In this document: piece after piece, positions 8,047 to 16,988 of the stretch
Layout: every line of letters begins with the position of its first letter
How positions within the stretch are numbered: the first letter of the stretch is position 1
Assembly: GCF_013155335.1 (NCBI RefSeq)
Contig: NZ_JABJQZ010000002.1
Coordinates: 62,001-126,000, forward strand
DNA: 64,000 bases
Direction: 5' to 3'
Source: Nocardioides sp. zg-1230
GTDB taxonomy: Bacteria > Actinomycetota > Actinomycetes > Propionibacteriales > Nocardioidaceae
The notes under the pieces: generated by a model
Told to the model about the DNA's origin: nothing
The model's input: the letters and a program-made list of their open reading frames with translations, nothing else
Databases searched by the model: none
Translations under genes and position numbers: made by a program

Positions 8047-9624
8047 GTGACGCAGCCTGGAGAGCACGACCTGGTCCTCGTCGTCGACTTCGGGGCGCAG
8101 TACGCCCAGCTGATCGCGCGGCGCGTCCGCGAGGCGCGGGTCTACTCCGAGATCGTGCCGCACACCATGCCGGTCGCCGAGATGCTCGCGCGCAAGCCGA
8201 AGGCGATCATCCTCTCCGGTGGCCCGTCGAGCGTGTACGCCGAGGGCGCCCCGGGCATCGATGACCACGTCTTCACGGCCGGGGTGCCGGTCTTCGGGAT
8301 GTGCTACGGCTTCCAGCTCATGGCCAAGGGCCTCGGCGGCGAGGTCGCCCACACCGGCGCGCGCGAGTACGGACGTACGCCGGTCTCCGTCTCCGAGCCG
8401 GGCACCCTCCTTGAGGGCATCCCGGCCGAGCACAAGGTCTGGATGTCGCACGGCGACTCCGTTGCGAAGGCCCCCGAGGGCTTCACCGTGCTCGCTTCCA
8501 CCGAGGACACCCCGGTCGCCGCCTTCGAGGACGTGGGCCGCGGCCTCGCCGGCGTCCAGTGGCACCCCGAGGTGCTCCACTCCGAGCACGGCCAGAAGGT
8601 GCTCGAGCACTTCCTGCACCACATCGCCGGCGCCCGCCAGACCTGGACGATGCTCAACATCGCCGAGGAGCAGATCGAGCGCGTCCGCGAGCAGATCGGC
8701 GACACCGGACTCGCCATCTGCGGGCTCTCCGGCGGCGTCGACTCCGCCGTCGCGGCCGCCATCGTGCAGCGCGCCATCGGCGACCGCCTCCACTGCGTCT
8801 TCGTCGACCACGGCCTGCTCCGCGAGGGTGAGGCCGAGCAGGTCGAGCGCGACTTCGTGGCCGCGACCGGCGTCAACCTCCACGTCTACGACGCGCGCGA
8901 GACCTTCCTCGCCGCCCTCGCCGGGGTCACCGACCCGGAGGAGAAGCGCAAGATCATCGGCCGCGAGTTCATCCGCGCCTTCGAGGCCGCCGAGGTCGAG
9001 GTGCTCGGCGAGGCGGCCGAGCACGGCGACAAGGTCGGCTTCCTCGTGCAGGGCACGCTCTACCCCGACGTCGTCGAGTCGGGCGGCGGTGCCGGCACCT
9101 CCAACATCAAGTCCCACCACAACGTGGGCGGCCTCCCCGAGGACCTCGAGTTCGAGCTCGTCGAGCCGCTGCGCACGCTCTTCAAGGACGAGGTGCGCCT
9201 CGTCGGCGAGCAGCTCGGCCTGCCGGCCGAGATGGTGTGGCGCCAGCCGTTCCCCGGCCCCGGCCTCGGCATCCGGATCATCGGCGAGGTCACGGCCGAC
9301 CGCCTCGACATCCTCCGCCGGGCCGACGCGATCGCCCGCCAGGAGCTCACCCGCGCGGGCCTCGACCGCGACATCTGGCAGATGCCCGTCGTGCTCCTCG
9401 CCGACGTCCGCTCCGTCGGCGTCCAGGGCGACGGTCGCACCTACGGCCACCCCGTCGTGATCCGCCCCGTCACCTCCGAGGACGCGATGACCGCCGACTG
9501 GGCCCGCCTGCCCTACGAGGTCATGGAGCGCATCTCCACCCGCATCACCAACGAGGTGGCCGAGGTCAACCGGGTCACCCTCGACATCACCTCCAAGCCC
9601 CCGGGCACCATCGAGTGGGAGTGA
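8047..9624 (+). CDS. guaA: GMP synthase (glutamine-hydrolysing)
   Basis: A 525-residue two-domain enzyme converting XMP, ATP and glutamine to GMP. The N-terminal class I glutamine amidotransferase domain has its nucleophile at Cys86 in GMCYGFQ and a triad histidine in QWHPEV. The ATP pyrophosphatase domain begins at the P-loop SGGVDSAV (Ser228). The C-terminal dimerisation domain includes [16 protein letters not shown] [12 protein letters not shown] and ends [10 protein letters not shown], the invariant GuaA terminus. Length is standard. A strong inverted repeat follows the stop by one base. Confidence 0.98.
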   Translation: MTQPGEHDLVLVVDFGAQYAQLIARRVREARVYSEIVPHTMPVAEMLARKPKAIILSGGPSSVYAEGAPGIDDHVFTAGVPVFGMCYGFQLMAKGLGGEVAHTGAREYGRTPVSVSEPGTLLEGIPAEHKVWMSHGDSVAKAPEGFTVLASTEDTPVAAFEDVGRGLAGVQWHPEVLHSEHGQKVLEHFLHHIAGARQTWTMLNIAEEQIERVREQIGDTGLAICGLSGGVDSAVAAAIVQRAIGDRLHCVFVDHGLLREGEAEQVERDFVAATGVNLHVYDARETFLAALAGVTDPEEKRKIIGREFIRAFEAAEVEVLGEAAEHGDKVGFLVQGTLYPDVVESGGGAGTSNIKSHHNVGGLPEDLEFELVEPLRTLFKDEVRLVGEQLGLPAEMVWRQPFPGPGLGIRIIGEVTADRLDILRRADAIARQELTRAGLDRDIWQMPVVLLADVRSVGVQGDGRTYGHPVVIRPVTSEDAMTADWARLPYEVMERISTRITNEVAEVNRVTLDITSKPPGTIEWE

Positions 9625-9625
9625 G

Positions 9626-9702
9626 CAACGTAGGCAGTTCACGCCCCGCTCATACACACTGAGCGCTGCCGGCGCGAGCGGGGACCCGAACTGCCTACGT
9701 TG
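9626..9702. terminator. Large nested inverted repeat after guaA; probable terminator
   Basis: CAACGTAGGCAGTTC (9626-9640) pairs perfectly with 9688-9702. Inside it CCCCGCTC (9644-9651) pairs with 9676-9683. The resulting cruciform or hairpin lies between the guaA stop and the convergent PPOX-family gene, so it could serve both strands. The size and quality of the outer arms are unusual for an ordinary terminator and raise the possibility of a dispersed palindromic repeat. Confidence 0.65.
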
Positions 9703-9798
9703 GTGGCGGTGCCCTCGACCGAGCCGGCCTCCTCCAGGCAGGTCTCGGTCGAGGGGTTGCGCGGGCAGCCGCGCAGGTCGTCGTCGGAGGCTGACGCC

Positions 9799-10416
9799 TC
9801 AGAACTGCGGGATCGACGGCGCGCTGGGGTTGGTCGCATCCAGCGCGGGGTCGCCGTCGGCGAGCGTGCCGTCGAACCACTCGTCGAGCTTCCAGTCGGG
9901 CACGGGCGGCTGGGCGCCCTCGACGGGCACGAAGACCGAGCGCCGCTGCGGACCGTGCGTGTGGACGTACCTCCGGCAGTTGGGGAACACGGCGTGCGCA
10001 CGCACCCGGACGACCAGCTTGGCGCCGGGGAGCTCCGCGAGGAGCGGGTCGGAGGGATCGATCGAGGCCTCGCCGCTGAGCCGCAGGCGCGAGCCGTTGG
10101 CGAAGTCGATGAACAGCAGCCCGACCGACGGGTTCTCGGTGACGTTGCCGGCGCTGAGGAACATCCCGTTGCCGTCGTAGAGCGGGAAGGCGAGCGTCGA
10201 TGCGTCGACCACCCGGACGAAGCCGGGGTCGCCGCCCTTGTAGGAGCACTGCGGCTGCCCGCCGGCGTCCGCGGTGGCGAGGAAGAACATGTCGCGCGCC
10301 TCGATGAAGTCCTTGAAGGCGGTCAGGTCGTCGCCGGCCACGCTGCCGAGGCGGTCGGCCAGCCGGCGGGTGTCGAAACGGTCCTGCAGGACCCGGTGCG
10401 CGTCGCGGTACTCCAT
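9799..10416 (-). CDS. Pyridoxamine 5'-phosphate oxidase family protein (FMN-binding split barrel)
   Basis: A 205-residue protein of the PPOX/FMN split-barrel superfamily. Typical features are DMFFLATADAGGQPQCSYKGG (about residues 42-62), then DGNGMFLSAGNVTENPSVGLLFIDF and a short helical C-terminus. The family includes flavin- or heme-binding reductases, and this protein lacks the specific substrate residues of PdxH, so vitamin B6 synthesis is unlikely. A GGAGGAGGAG ribosome binding site on the minus strand lies about 10 bases before its ATG. It converges on guaA across the large inverted repeat. Confidence 0.78.
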   Translation of the reverse strand: MEYRDAHRVLQDRFDTRRLADRLGSVAGDDLTAFKDFIEARDMFFLATADAGGQPQCSYKGGDPGFVRVVDASTLAFPLYDGNGMFLSAGNVTENPSVGLLFIDFANGSRLRLSGEASIDPSDPLLAELPGAKLVVRVRAHAVFPNCRRYVHTHGPQRRSVFVPVEGAQPPVPDWKLDEWFDGTLADGDPALDATNPSAPSIPQF

Positions 10417-10460
10417 GTCGATGCCTCTCCTCCTCCGAGGATCGCACCGCCGGTCGCCCG

Positions 10461-10504
10461 ACGGAAGGGCGACGGAAGGGCGACGGAAGGGCGGCGGAAG
10501 GGCG
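10461..10504. repeat. 11-bp tandem repeat, four copies
   Basis: Unit ACGGAAGGGCG occurs at 10461-10471, 10472-10482 and 10483-10493, and once with a single change at 10494-10504. It lies in the divergent space between the PPOX-family gene and the symporter operon, where promoters for both should lie. Confidence 0.9.
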
Positions 10505-10609
10505 GACCGAGCTGGACTGACCCACCACGGGGTGGTCGCAGCGCGGTGGGGAGGGGTCTAGGTTGCTGGGTGGCCCGACCGGGTCACCGCTGACGCTCGG
10601 GAGGCACGC

Positions 10610-12322
10610 GTGTCCGACACCCTGATCGACGCGAACTGGCTGGACTACCTGCTGGTCGCGATCTACTTCGGCTTCGTGCTCGGCATCGGCGTGATGGCCC
10701 GGCGGTCCGTGTCGGACTCGATCGACTTCTTCCTCTCCGGACGCTCGCTCCCGGCGTGGGTGACCGGCCTGGCGTTCATCTCCGCCAACCTCGGCGCCGT
10801 CGAGATCATGGGCATGTCGGCCAACGGCGCCGAGCTCGGCCTGCCGACGTTCCACTACTTCTGGGTCGGCGCGGTCCCGGCGATGCTGTTCCTCGGCGTC
10901 GTGATGATGCCGTTCTACTACGGTTCGAAGGTGCGCTCCGTGCCGGAGTTCATGTTCCGACGGTTCGGGACCGGCGCGCACCTGGTCAACGCGATCAGCT
11001 TCGCGGTCGCACAGCTGCTGATCGCGGGCGTCAACCTCGCGCTCCTCGCGGGGATCGTGCGTGCCCTGCTCGGCTGGGAGATCTGGATCGCGTTGATCGT
11101 GGCGGGCGTCGTGGTGCTGTCGTACATCACCCTCGGCGGGTTGAGTGCGGCGATCTACAACGAGGTGCTGCAGTTCTTCGTGATCGTGGCCTCCCTGTTG
11201 CCGCTCACCCTGATCGGCCTGCACCGCGTCGGCGGGTGGGACGGGCTGACCGACAAGATCGCCGCTGCCTCGGAGGGAGCGTCCTCCGCCTCGGAGGCGC
11301 CACCAGCGGCCGACCAGCTCAACGCGTGGCCGGGACAGGCGCTCTCCGGTTTCGACTCCCCGCTCCTGTCGGTCATCGGCATCGTGTTCGGGCTCGGCTT
11401 CGTCCTGTCCTTCGGCTACTGGACGACCAACTTCGTCGAGGTCCAGCGGGCGATGGCCTCCGACTCGATCTCCGCCGCCCGGAAGACGCCGATCATCGGC
11501 TCCTTCCCCAAGATGTTCATCCCGTTCATCGTGATCGTTCCCGGCATGATCTCCGCCGTCCTGGTCAGGGAGATGATCGACCTCAAGAACGGCGGCAGTC
11601 CCGAGGGCGGCGCGTCCGGGGAAGGGGTCGCCTACAACGACGCGCTGCTGCTCCTGATGCGCGACACGCTGCCCAACGGCCTGCTCGGCCTCGCGATCGC
11701 CGGTCTCCTCGCGGCCTTCATGGCCGGCATGGCGGCCAACATCTCCGCCTTCAACACGGTCTTCTCCTACGACCTGTGGCAGCGCTACATCCGCAAGGAC
11801 CACTCCGACGACTACTACCTGCGGATCGGCCGGCTGGCCACCGTGGGGGCGACCGTGATCGCGATCTTCACCGCTCAGATCGCGCTCGGCTACGACAACG
11901 TCATGAACTACCTGCAGACGCTGTTCGGGTTCTTCAACGCGCCGCTCTTCGCGACGTTCATCCTGGGCATGTTCTGGAAGCGGATGACCCCGACCGCCGG
12001 CTGGGTGGGTCTCGTCGCGGGCACACTGTCGGCCGTCGCGGTCGACCGGACAGCGGCAGCCGGTGTCTTCGAGCTCTCGGGCCAGGGGGTGGCGTTCCTC
12101 GCGGCGTCGGTCGCGTTCGTGGTGGACATCGTGCTGAGCGTGGTGGTCTCGTTGGTGACGAAGCCCAAGCCCGCCTCCGAGCTGAAGGGCCTGGTCTACT
12201 CCGAGACGCCGCGCGAGGACCGCACCGACCCCAACGAGGCGTCGTACCCCTGGTGGCGTCGCACGCTGCCGCTCGCCGGCATCTCGCTCGCGATGGTCAT
12301 CGTCCTCAACTTCGCCTTCTGA
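10610..12322 (+). CDS. Sodium:solute symporter (SSS family) heading the urate operon
   Basis: A 570-residue polytopic membrane protein with about 13 hydrophobic helices and SSS signatures: DFFLSGRSLPAWVTGLAF near the N-terminus, YITLGGLSAAIYNEVLQFF (about 167-185) and the GLLAAFMAGMAANISAFNT region. Sodium-driven uptake is inferred from the family. The substrate is not known for this subgroup. It starts with GTG after GGGAGG and is the first gene of a contiguous run ending in purine-degrading enzymes, so a purine, urate or ureide substrate is plausible. The next gene starts 11 bases after its stop. Confidence 0.88.
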   Translation: MSDTLIDANWLDYLLVAIYFGFVLGIGVMARRSVSDSIDFFLSGRSLPAWVTGLAFISANLGAVEIMGMSANGAELGLPTFHYFWVGAVPAMLFLGVVMMPFYYGSKVRSVPEFMFRRFGTGAHLVNAISFAVAQLLIAGVNLALLAGIVRALLGWEIWIALIVAGVVVLSYITLGGLSAAIYNEVLQFFVIVASLLPLTLIGLHRVGGWDGLTDKIAAASEGASSASEAPPAADQLNAWPGQALSGFDSPLLSVIGIVFGLGFVLSFGYWTTNFVEVQRAMASDSISAARKTPIIGSFPKMFIPFIVIVPGMISAVLVREMIDLKNGGSPEGGASGEGVAYNDALLLLMRDTLPNGLLGLAIAGLLAAFMAGMAANISAFNTVFSYDLWQRYIRKDHSDDYYLRIGRLATVGATVIAIFTAQIALGYDNVMNYLQTLFGFFNAPLFATFILGMFWKRMTPTAGWVGLVAGTLSAVAVDRTAAAGVFELSGQGVAFLAASVAFVVDIVLSVVVSLVTKPKPASELKGLVYSETPREDRTDPNEASYPWWRRTLPLAGISLAMVIVLNFAF

Positions 12323-12333
12323 GAGGGGCCACC

Positions 12334-12654
12334 ATGACCGACACGTCCGGGAAGTCCGGGACCACAGACGCTCCGCGCAAGGCCGGTGCGTTCGACATCC
12401 GCAACATCATCGGCGCCCTGATGGGCATCTACGGCGTGATCCTCGTGCTCGCCGGGCTGCTGGGCGAGCACGAACCGGCCAAGACCGGGGGCGTCAACGC
12501 CAACCTCTGGACCGGGCTGGCGCTGATCGCGTTCGCCGCAGGTTTCATCGGCTGGGCTCGCTGGCGGCCGGTCGTGGTGCCCCAGGACGTCGACCGGCCC
12601 GACGACGACCCGACCCGCCCGGCCCCGCAGCGGAAGCGCCCCCCGTCGCACTGA
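12334..12654 (+). CDS. Small two-helix membrane protein paired with the symporter
   Basis: A 106-residue protein with a polar N-terminus, one hydrophobic segment at about residues 27-46 (IIGALMGIYGVILVLAGLL), a second at about 61-77 (LWTGLALIAFAAGFIGW), and a basic, proline-rich C-terminal tail. I recognise no named family. Its position 11 bases behind an SSS symporter recalls small partner proteins of other SSS carriers, so an accessory subunit is a reasonable inference. GAGAGGGG upstream provides a ribosome binding site for ATG 12334. Confidence 0.7.
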   Translation: MTDTSGKSGTTDAPRKAGAFDIRNIIGALMGIYGVILVLAGLLGEHEPAKTGGVNANLWTGLALIAFAAGFIGWARWRPVVVPQDVDRPDDDPTRPAPQRKRPPSH

Positions 12655-12662
12655 CCCGGGTC

Positions 12663-12668
12663 TAGGGT
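12663..12668 (+). promoter_or_regulatory. Putative internal -10 hexamer (TAGGGT)
   Basis: TAGGGT precedes the ATG at 12675 by six bases. If active, it gives the enzyme genes of the urate operon a leaderless promoter independent of the symporter. Confidence 0.45.
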
Positions 12669-12674
12669 GCCGAC

Positions 12675-13931
12675 ATGCGTCCGGACCTCGACCACCTCGT
12701 CGATGGTCTGGCGCGCGACCTCGACGCACGCCTCGCCGACGTCGACGCGGCACTCGCGGCCCACTACCCGGGTGAGCGCGCCGGGCGCCAGCCCGTGCAC
12801 ACGGTGTACGTCCCGGCCGACCGCTTCCACCCTGGCCTGGTCGGCGACCACGGCGCGGCGGCGCTCGCCGCGGTGGAGCAGCACGAGGACCGCCTGCTCG
12901 CGCTCCTCGACGGGGATCGCGACCTGCTGTCGCTGGTGCGCGCGAAGCTCGGGCGCGAGCCCGTCGAGGACCTGCGCATCGACTTCGAGGACGGCTACGG
13001 CACCCGGCCCGACGAGGAGGAGGACGGCGACGTACGACGCGCGGCGGGCGACCTGCGTGCCGCGCTTGACGGCGGGGCGGCGGCACCGTTCACCGGCATC
13101 CGGTTCAAGGGGTTCGAGGCGCCGACCCGGGCCCGCGGCGTACGCACCCTGACGCTCTTCCTCGCCGGGCTCGTCGAGCACGGGCCGTTGCCGCAGGGCT
13201 TCGTCGTCACGCTTCCCAAGGTCACCGCGGTGGAGCAGGTGGAGGCGCTCGTCCACGTGGCGGCGCGGCTCGAGCCCGAGCTGGGGCTCGACGACGGCAC
13301 CCTGCGCTTCGAGATCCAGGTGGAGACGCCGCAGTCGATCCTCGGTCCCGACGGGAGCGCGCTCGTCGCACGGATGGTGCACGCCTCGGCCGGTCGCTGC
13401 ACCGGCCTGCACTACGGCACCTACGACTACTCCGCCGCCTGCGGCATCGCCGCGGCCCACCAGAGCCTCGAGCACCCCGTCGCCGACCACGCCAAGGCGG
13501 TCATGCAGGCGGCCGCGGCCGGCACCGGCGTACGCCTCTCCGACGGCTCCACCAACGTGCTGCCGGTCGGTGGCCCCGACGAGGTCACCGCCGCGTGGGC
13601 CAACCACCTGCGGCTCGTACGCCGGTCGCTGGAGCGCGGCTTCTACCAGGGGTGGGACCTCCACCCGGCGCAGCTGTCGACGCGGTTCGCGGCGACGTTC
13701 GGCTTCTACCGCGACGGGCTCGCGTCCGCGGCCGACCGGCTGCGCACCTACGTGGAGCGCCGCGACTCCGGCATCCTCGACGAGCCGGCGACCGCCCGGG
13801 CGCTCGCGGACTTCCTGCTGCGCGGGACCGACTGCGGTGCCCTGTCGCAGGACGAGGTGACCGGGAGGACCGGGCTGGACGCGCACCGGCTCGCACGGCT
13901 GGCGCACCGCGCCCACGGAGAGGCAGGCTGA
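12675..13931 (+). CDS. DUF6986 family protein, HpcH/HpaI (CitE-like) aldolase fold
   Basis: A 418-residue protein related to the HpcH/HpaI aldolase and citrate-lyase beta superfamily. DLRIDFEDGYGTRPDEEE (about residues 100-117) supplies the acidic metal-binding motif, IRFKGFEAPTRARG carries conserved basic residues, and FEIQVETPQSILGPDG holds the second Glu-containing motif. Homologues are sometimes labelled phosphoenolpyruvate kinase without support. CitE-like enzymes cleave or form C-C bonds with glyoxylate, pyruvate or acyl-CoA. Its place directly before uricase (three-base gap) suggests a role in handling glyoxylate from purine breakdown, which is inference. Confidence 0.75.
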   Translation: MRPDLDHLVDGLARDLDARLADVDAALAAHYPGERAGRQPVHTVYVPADRFHPGLVGDHGAAALAAVEQHEDRLLALLDGDRDLLSLVRAKLGREPVEDLRIDFEDGYGTRPDEEEDGDVRRAAGDLRAALDGGAAAPFTGIRFKGFEAPTRARGVRTLTLFLAGLVEHGPLPQGFVVTLPKVTAVEQVEALVHVAARLEPELGLDDGTLRFEIQVETPQSILGPDGSALVARMVHASAGRCTGLHYGTYDYSAACGIAAAHQSLEHPVADHAKAVMQAAAAGTGVRLSDGSTNVLPVGGPDEVTAAWANHLRLVRRSLERGFYQGWDLHPAQLSTRFAATFGFYRDGLASAADRLRTYVERRDSGILDEPATARALADFLLRGTDCGALSQDEVTGRTGLDAHRLARLAHRAHGEAG

Positions 13932-13934
13932 GGC

Positions 13935-14789
13935 ATGGGGATCGTGCTGGGACCGAACCGCTACGGCAAGGCGGAGTCACGCGTCGTGCGCATCGTGCGC
14001 GACACCGAGCGCCACCAGATCAGGGACCTCAACGTGTCGACGGCGCTCTACGGCGACTTCACCGCGGCGCACACCGACGGCGACCAGTCGCACGTGCTGC
14101 CCACCGACACGCAGAAGAACACCGCCTTCGCCTTCGCGAAGAAGCACGGCGTCGACTCGCCCGAGGACTACGCGATCGCGCTCGGCAGTCGGCTTCTCGA
14201 GGCCACGTCGGCCGCAGGAGGTGCCGTGGTGCAGGTCGAGGAGTACGCGTGGGACCGGATCCCGGTCAACGGCTTCGGCCACGACCACGCGTTCGTACGT
14301 CGCGGTGGCGAGGTGCGCACCTCGGTGGTGGAGGTGACGGCGGCCGGTGCCGCGGTCACGTCCGGGCTCAAGGACATGGTGGTGCTGAAGTCCACCGGCT
14401 CGGAGTTCAAGGGCTTCCTCCGCGACGACTACACGACGCTGTCCGACGCCGACGACCGCATCCTCGCGACCGCGCTTCGCGCCGAGTGGCGTTACCGCGA
14501 CGGCGCGCGGCCCGGTTGGAGCACGACGTACGAGTCGGTGCGGGCGCTGCTGCTCGAGACGTTCGCCACGACCTACAGCCGGGCCCTGCAGGAGACCCTC
14601 TACGCCATGGGACGCGTCGTGCTCGAGGCCCACGACGACATCGAGTCGATCGGCTTCACGGCGCCCAACAAGCACCACCACCTCGTCGACCTCGAGCCGT
14701 TCGGGCTCAACAACCCGGGCGAGGTCTTCATCGCCGCCGACCGGCCCTACGGGCTGATCGAGGCCGTGGTCGTGCGGGAGGACCGATGA
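13935..14789 (+). CDS. pucL: Uricase (urate oxidase)
   Basis: A 284-residue cofactor-free oxidase turning urate into 5-hydroxyisourate with release of hydrogen peroxide. Catalytic Lys12 lies in NRYGKAESRV. Thr57 lies in VLPTDTQKNT, and the C-terminal histidine block NKHHHLVDLEPFGLNNPGE contains the third triad member. The sequence contains both T-fold halves at normal length. There is no peroxisomal-type tail, as expected in bacteria. The stop overlaps the next start (ATGA at 14786-14789), so translation is coupled. Confidence 0.95.
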   Translation: MGIVLGPNRYGKAESRVVRIVRDTERHQIRDLNVSTALYGDFTAAHTDGDQSHVLPTDTQKNTAFAFAKKHGVDSPEDYAIALGSRLLEATSAAGGAVVQVEEYAWDRIPVNGFGHDHAFVRRGGEVRTSVVEVTAAGAAVTSGLKDMVVLKSTGSEFKGFLRDDYTTLSDADDRILATALRAEWRYRDGARPGWSTTYESVRALLLETFATTYSRALQETLYAMGRVVLEAHDDIESIGFTAPNKHHHLVDLEPFGLNNPGEVFIAADRPYGLIEAVVVREDR

Positions 14790-15325
14790 GCGTCGCGCGC
14801 TTCAACGCCCTGACCGACCACGACGCCCGCGGGCTGCTGCTCACCTGCCTCGACGCGCCCCTGTGGGCGGACCGCGTGGTGGCCGGACGGCCCTACGAGA
14901 CCGTCGGCGAGGTCGAGGCCGCCATGGTTGCGGCGTCGGCGGCCATCTCCGACGAGGAGCTCGAGCAGGCGCTGGCCCGGCACCCGAGGATCGGCGAGCG
15001 CGCCGATGCTGACCGGCACGACGCGGCCCACTCGACGCGCGAGCAGTCCGGCGTCGACCGGGACGACGCCGACCTCGCCCGCCGGCTCGCGGAGGGCAAC
15101 CGGGCCTACGAGGAGCGCTTCGGCCGGGTGTTCATCGTCCGGGCGGCGGGACGCGACGGGCACGACATCCTCGAGCACCTGCAGCAGCGCCTCGACAACA
15201 GCGACGGCCTCGAGCGCGCCGCCACGATCGACCAGCTGACCGAGATCGCGGTCCTGCGGATGCGGGAGCAGCTGGGGGAGCCAATGGGGGAGACGAGCGG
15301 AAACCCAGAGGAGGGAGTGTCCTGA
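14786..15325 (+). CDS. uraD: OHCU decarboxylase
   Basis: A 179-residue all-helical enzyme that decarboxylates 2-oxo-4-hydroxy-4-carboxy-5-ureidoimidazoline to (S)-allantoin. Family motifs seen are LARHPRIGERADAD (about residues 70-83, containing the active-site His), EQSGVD, and NRAYEERFGRVFIVRAAGRDG. ILEHLQQRLDN and the AVLRMREQL segment complete the fold. Normal length. It overlaps uricase by four bases and uraH by one base (TGATG). Confidence 0.93.
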   Translation: MSVARFNALTDHDARGLLLTCLDAPLWADRVVAGRPYETVGEVEAAMVAASAAISDEELEQALARHPRIGERADADRHDAAHSTREQSGVDRDDADLARRLAEGNRAYEERFGRVFIVRAAGRDGHDILEHLQQRLDNSDGLERAATIDQLTEIAVLRMREQLGEPMGETSGNPEEGVS

Positions 15326-15645
15326 TGGCGTCGTTGAGCACCCACGTCCTCGACACCGCGGCCGGCCGGCCGGCCGAGGGCCTGCGCATCACCCTGGAGG
15401 CGGCCGACGGGAACGTCCTCGCCGAGGCGGTCACCGACGCCGACGGGCGCGTCGGCTCCTTGGCCGCCGACCTCGTCGCCGAGGACCACGTCCTCAGGTT
15501 CGACACGGGCGGGTGGTTCGCCGCTCGGGGCGAGACCGCCTTCTACCCCGAGGTCGTGGTCACGTTCACCGTCGGCGACGACGGGCACTACCACGTGCCC
15601 CTCCTGCTGAGCCCCTTCGGCTACTCCACCTACCGGGGCAGCTGA
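15325..15645 (+). CDS. uraH: 5-Hydroxyisourate hydrolase (transthyretin-like)
   Basis: A 106-residue transthyretin-like protein hydrolysing 5-hydroxyisourate to OHCU. The N-terminal LSTHVLDTAAGRPAEGL holds the catalytic His, the central FYPEVVVTF is conserved, and the C-terminal YSTYRGS is the signature that separates HIUases from transthyretin. The gene acts between uricase and uraD in the pathway although its order in the operon is inverted. Confidence 0.96.
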   Translation: MASLSTHVLDTAAGRPAEGLRITLEAADGNVLAEAVTDADGRVGSLAADLVAEDHVLRFDTGGWFAARGETAFYPEVVVTFTVGDDGHYHVPLLLSPFGYSTYRGS

Positions 15646-15647
15646 GC

Positions 15648-16988
15648 GTGGCCGAGGAGGCCGGGCCCGAGACCCTCGTCCGGGCGGCCCGCGCCGTCGT
15701 CGGAGGGGTCGAGCGGGCGGCGTCGGTGCGCGTGCGCGACGGCGTCGTCGTGGAGGTCGGGGCGGTGGACGCGGACGCGGGCGGTGCCGAGGTGGTCGTG
15801 CTGGCCGACGACGAGGTGCTGCTGCCGGGGCTGGTCGACACCCACGTCCACGTCAACGAGCCGGGCCGTACCGACTGGGAGGGCTTCGCCAGCGCCACCC
15901 GGGCCGCGGCGGCCGGCGGCGTCACCACGATCGTCGACATGCCGCTCAACAGCATCCCGCCCACCACGACGGTCGCGGCGCTGGAGGAGAAGCGCCGCGT
16001 CGCAGCCGACCAGGTGTGGGTGGACGTCGGCTTCTGGGGCGGCGCCGTGCCGGGCAACGTCGCCGACCTGGGCCCGCTCCACGAGGCCGGGGTCCTCGGC
16101 TTCAAGTGCTTCCTGCTCGACTCCGGAGTGGAGGAGTTCCCCCACCTCGCGCCGGGCGAGCTCGCCGACGCGATGGCCGAGACCGCGCGGATCGGCTCGC
16201 TGATGGTCGTGCACGCCGAGGACGCCGACGAGATCGCCGAGTGCGCCCACGGCACGGCGTACAGCGGCTTCCTGGAGAGCCGGCCCGACGCGGCGGAGGA
16301 GCGAGCGATCCGGCTCGTCGTCGACACGGCCCGCCGCACCGGCGGGCGGGCCCACGTCGTGCACCTCAGTGCCTCCGGGGCGGTGCCGACCCTGCGGGCC
16401 GCGCGGGCCGACGGCGTCGACGTCACGGTGGAGACCTGCCCCCACTACCTCCACTTCGACGCGGCGACGATCGCCGACGGCGCCACCGAGCTCAAGTGCT
16501 GCCCGCCGATCCGCGGCACCGCCAACCGCGAGGCGTTGTGGCAGGCGCTCGTACAGGGCGACATCGACCTCGTCGTCACCGACCACTCGCCGTGCACCGC
16601 CGACCTCAAGGCCCGCGACACCGGCGACTTCGCCGCAGCCTGGGGCGGGATCGCCTCGCTCCAGCTGGGCCTGCCCGTCGTCTGGACGGGCGCCCGCGAG
16701 CGGGGCGTACCCCTCACCGACGTGGTGCGCTGGATGGCCACCGCGCCGGCCCGACGCGTCGGCCTGGCCGGCAAGGGCGAGATCGCCGTCGGCGCCGACG
16801 CCGACCTCTGCGTGTTCGCGCCCGACGAGCATTGGATCGTCGACCCCGCCGCGCTGCACCACAAGAACCCGGTCTCGCCCTACGCCGGGCGTACGCTCAC
16901 CGGCACCGTGCGGGCCACCTGGCTGCGCGGGCGTCCGGTCGACCTGGCGGCCGGACCACGGGGACGACTGCTGAGGAGGGGTGCATGA
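15648..16988 (+). CDS. allB: Allantoinase
   Basis: A 446-residue amidohydrolase opening the hydantoin ring of allantoin to give allantoate. Metal ligands are His66 and His68 in DTHVHVNEPG, the carboxylated lysine is Lys153 in GFKCFLLDSG, further histidines occur in VVHAED and HVVHLSA, and the catalytic Asp lies in VTDHSP. GTG 15648 is chosen because it starts two bases after uraH and just before the N-terminal beta-sandwich. The longer frame begins inside uraH. It overlaps the next gene by four bases. Confidence 0.93.
   Translation: MAEEAGPETLVRAARAVVGGVERAASVRVRDGVVVEVGAVDADAGGAEVVVLADDEVLLPGLVDTHVHVNEPGRTDWEGFASATRAAAAGGVTTIVDMPLNSIPPTTTVAALEEKRRVAADQVWVDVGFWGGAVPGNVADLGPLHEAGVLGFKCFLLDSGVEEFPHLAPGELADAMAETARIGSLMVVHAEDADEIAECAHGTAYSGFLESRPDAAEERAIRLVVDTARRTGGRAHVVHLSASGAVPTLRAARADGVDVTVETCPHYLHFDAATIADGATELKCCPPIRGTANREALWQALVQGDIDLVVTDHSPCTADLKARDTGDFAAAWGGIASLQLGLPVVWTGARERGVPLTDVVRWMATAPARRVGLAGKGEIAVGADADLCVFAPDEHWIVDPAALHHKNPVSPYAGRTLTGTVRATWLRGRPVDLAAGPRGRLLRRGA

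Noticed and set aside
7863..8264. 133-codon frame across the choD-guaA gap
   Set aside because: It overlaps guaA in another frame, and its upstream part lies in strong stem-loops. No family is recognised.
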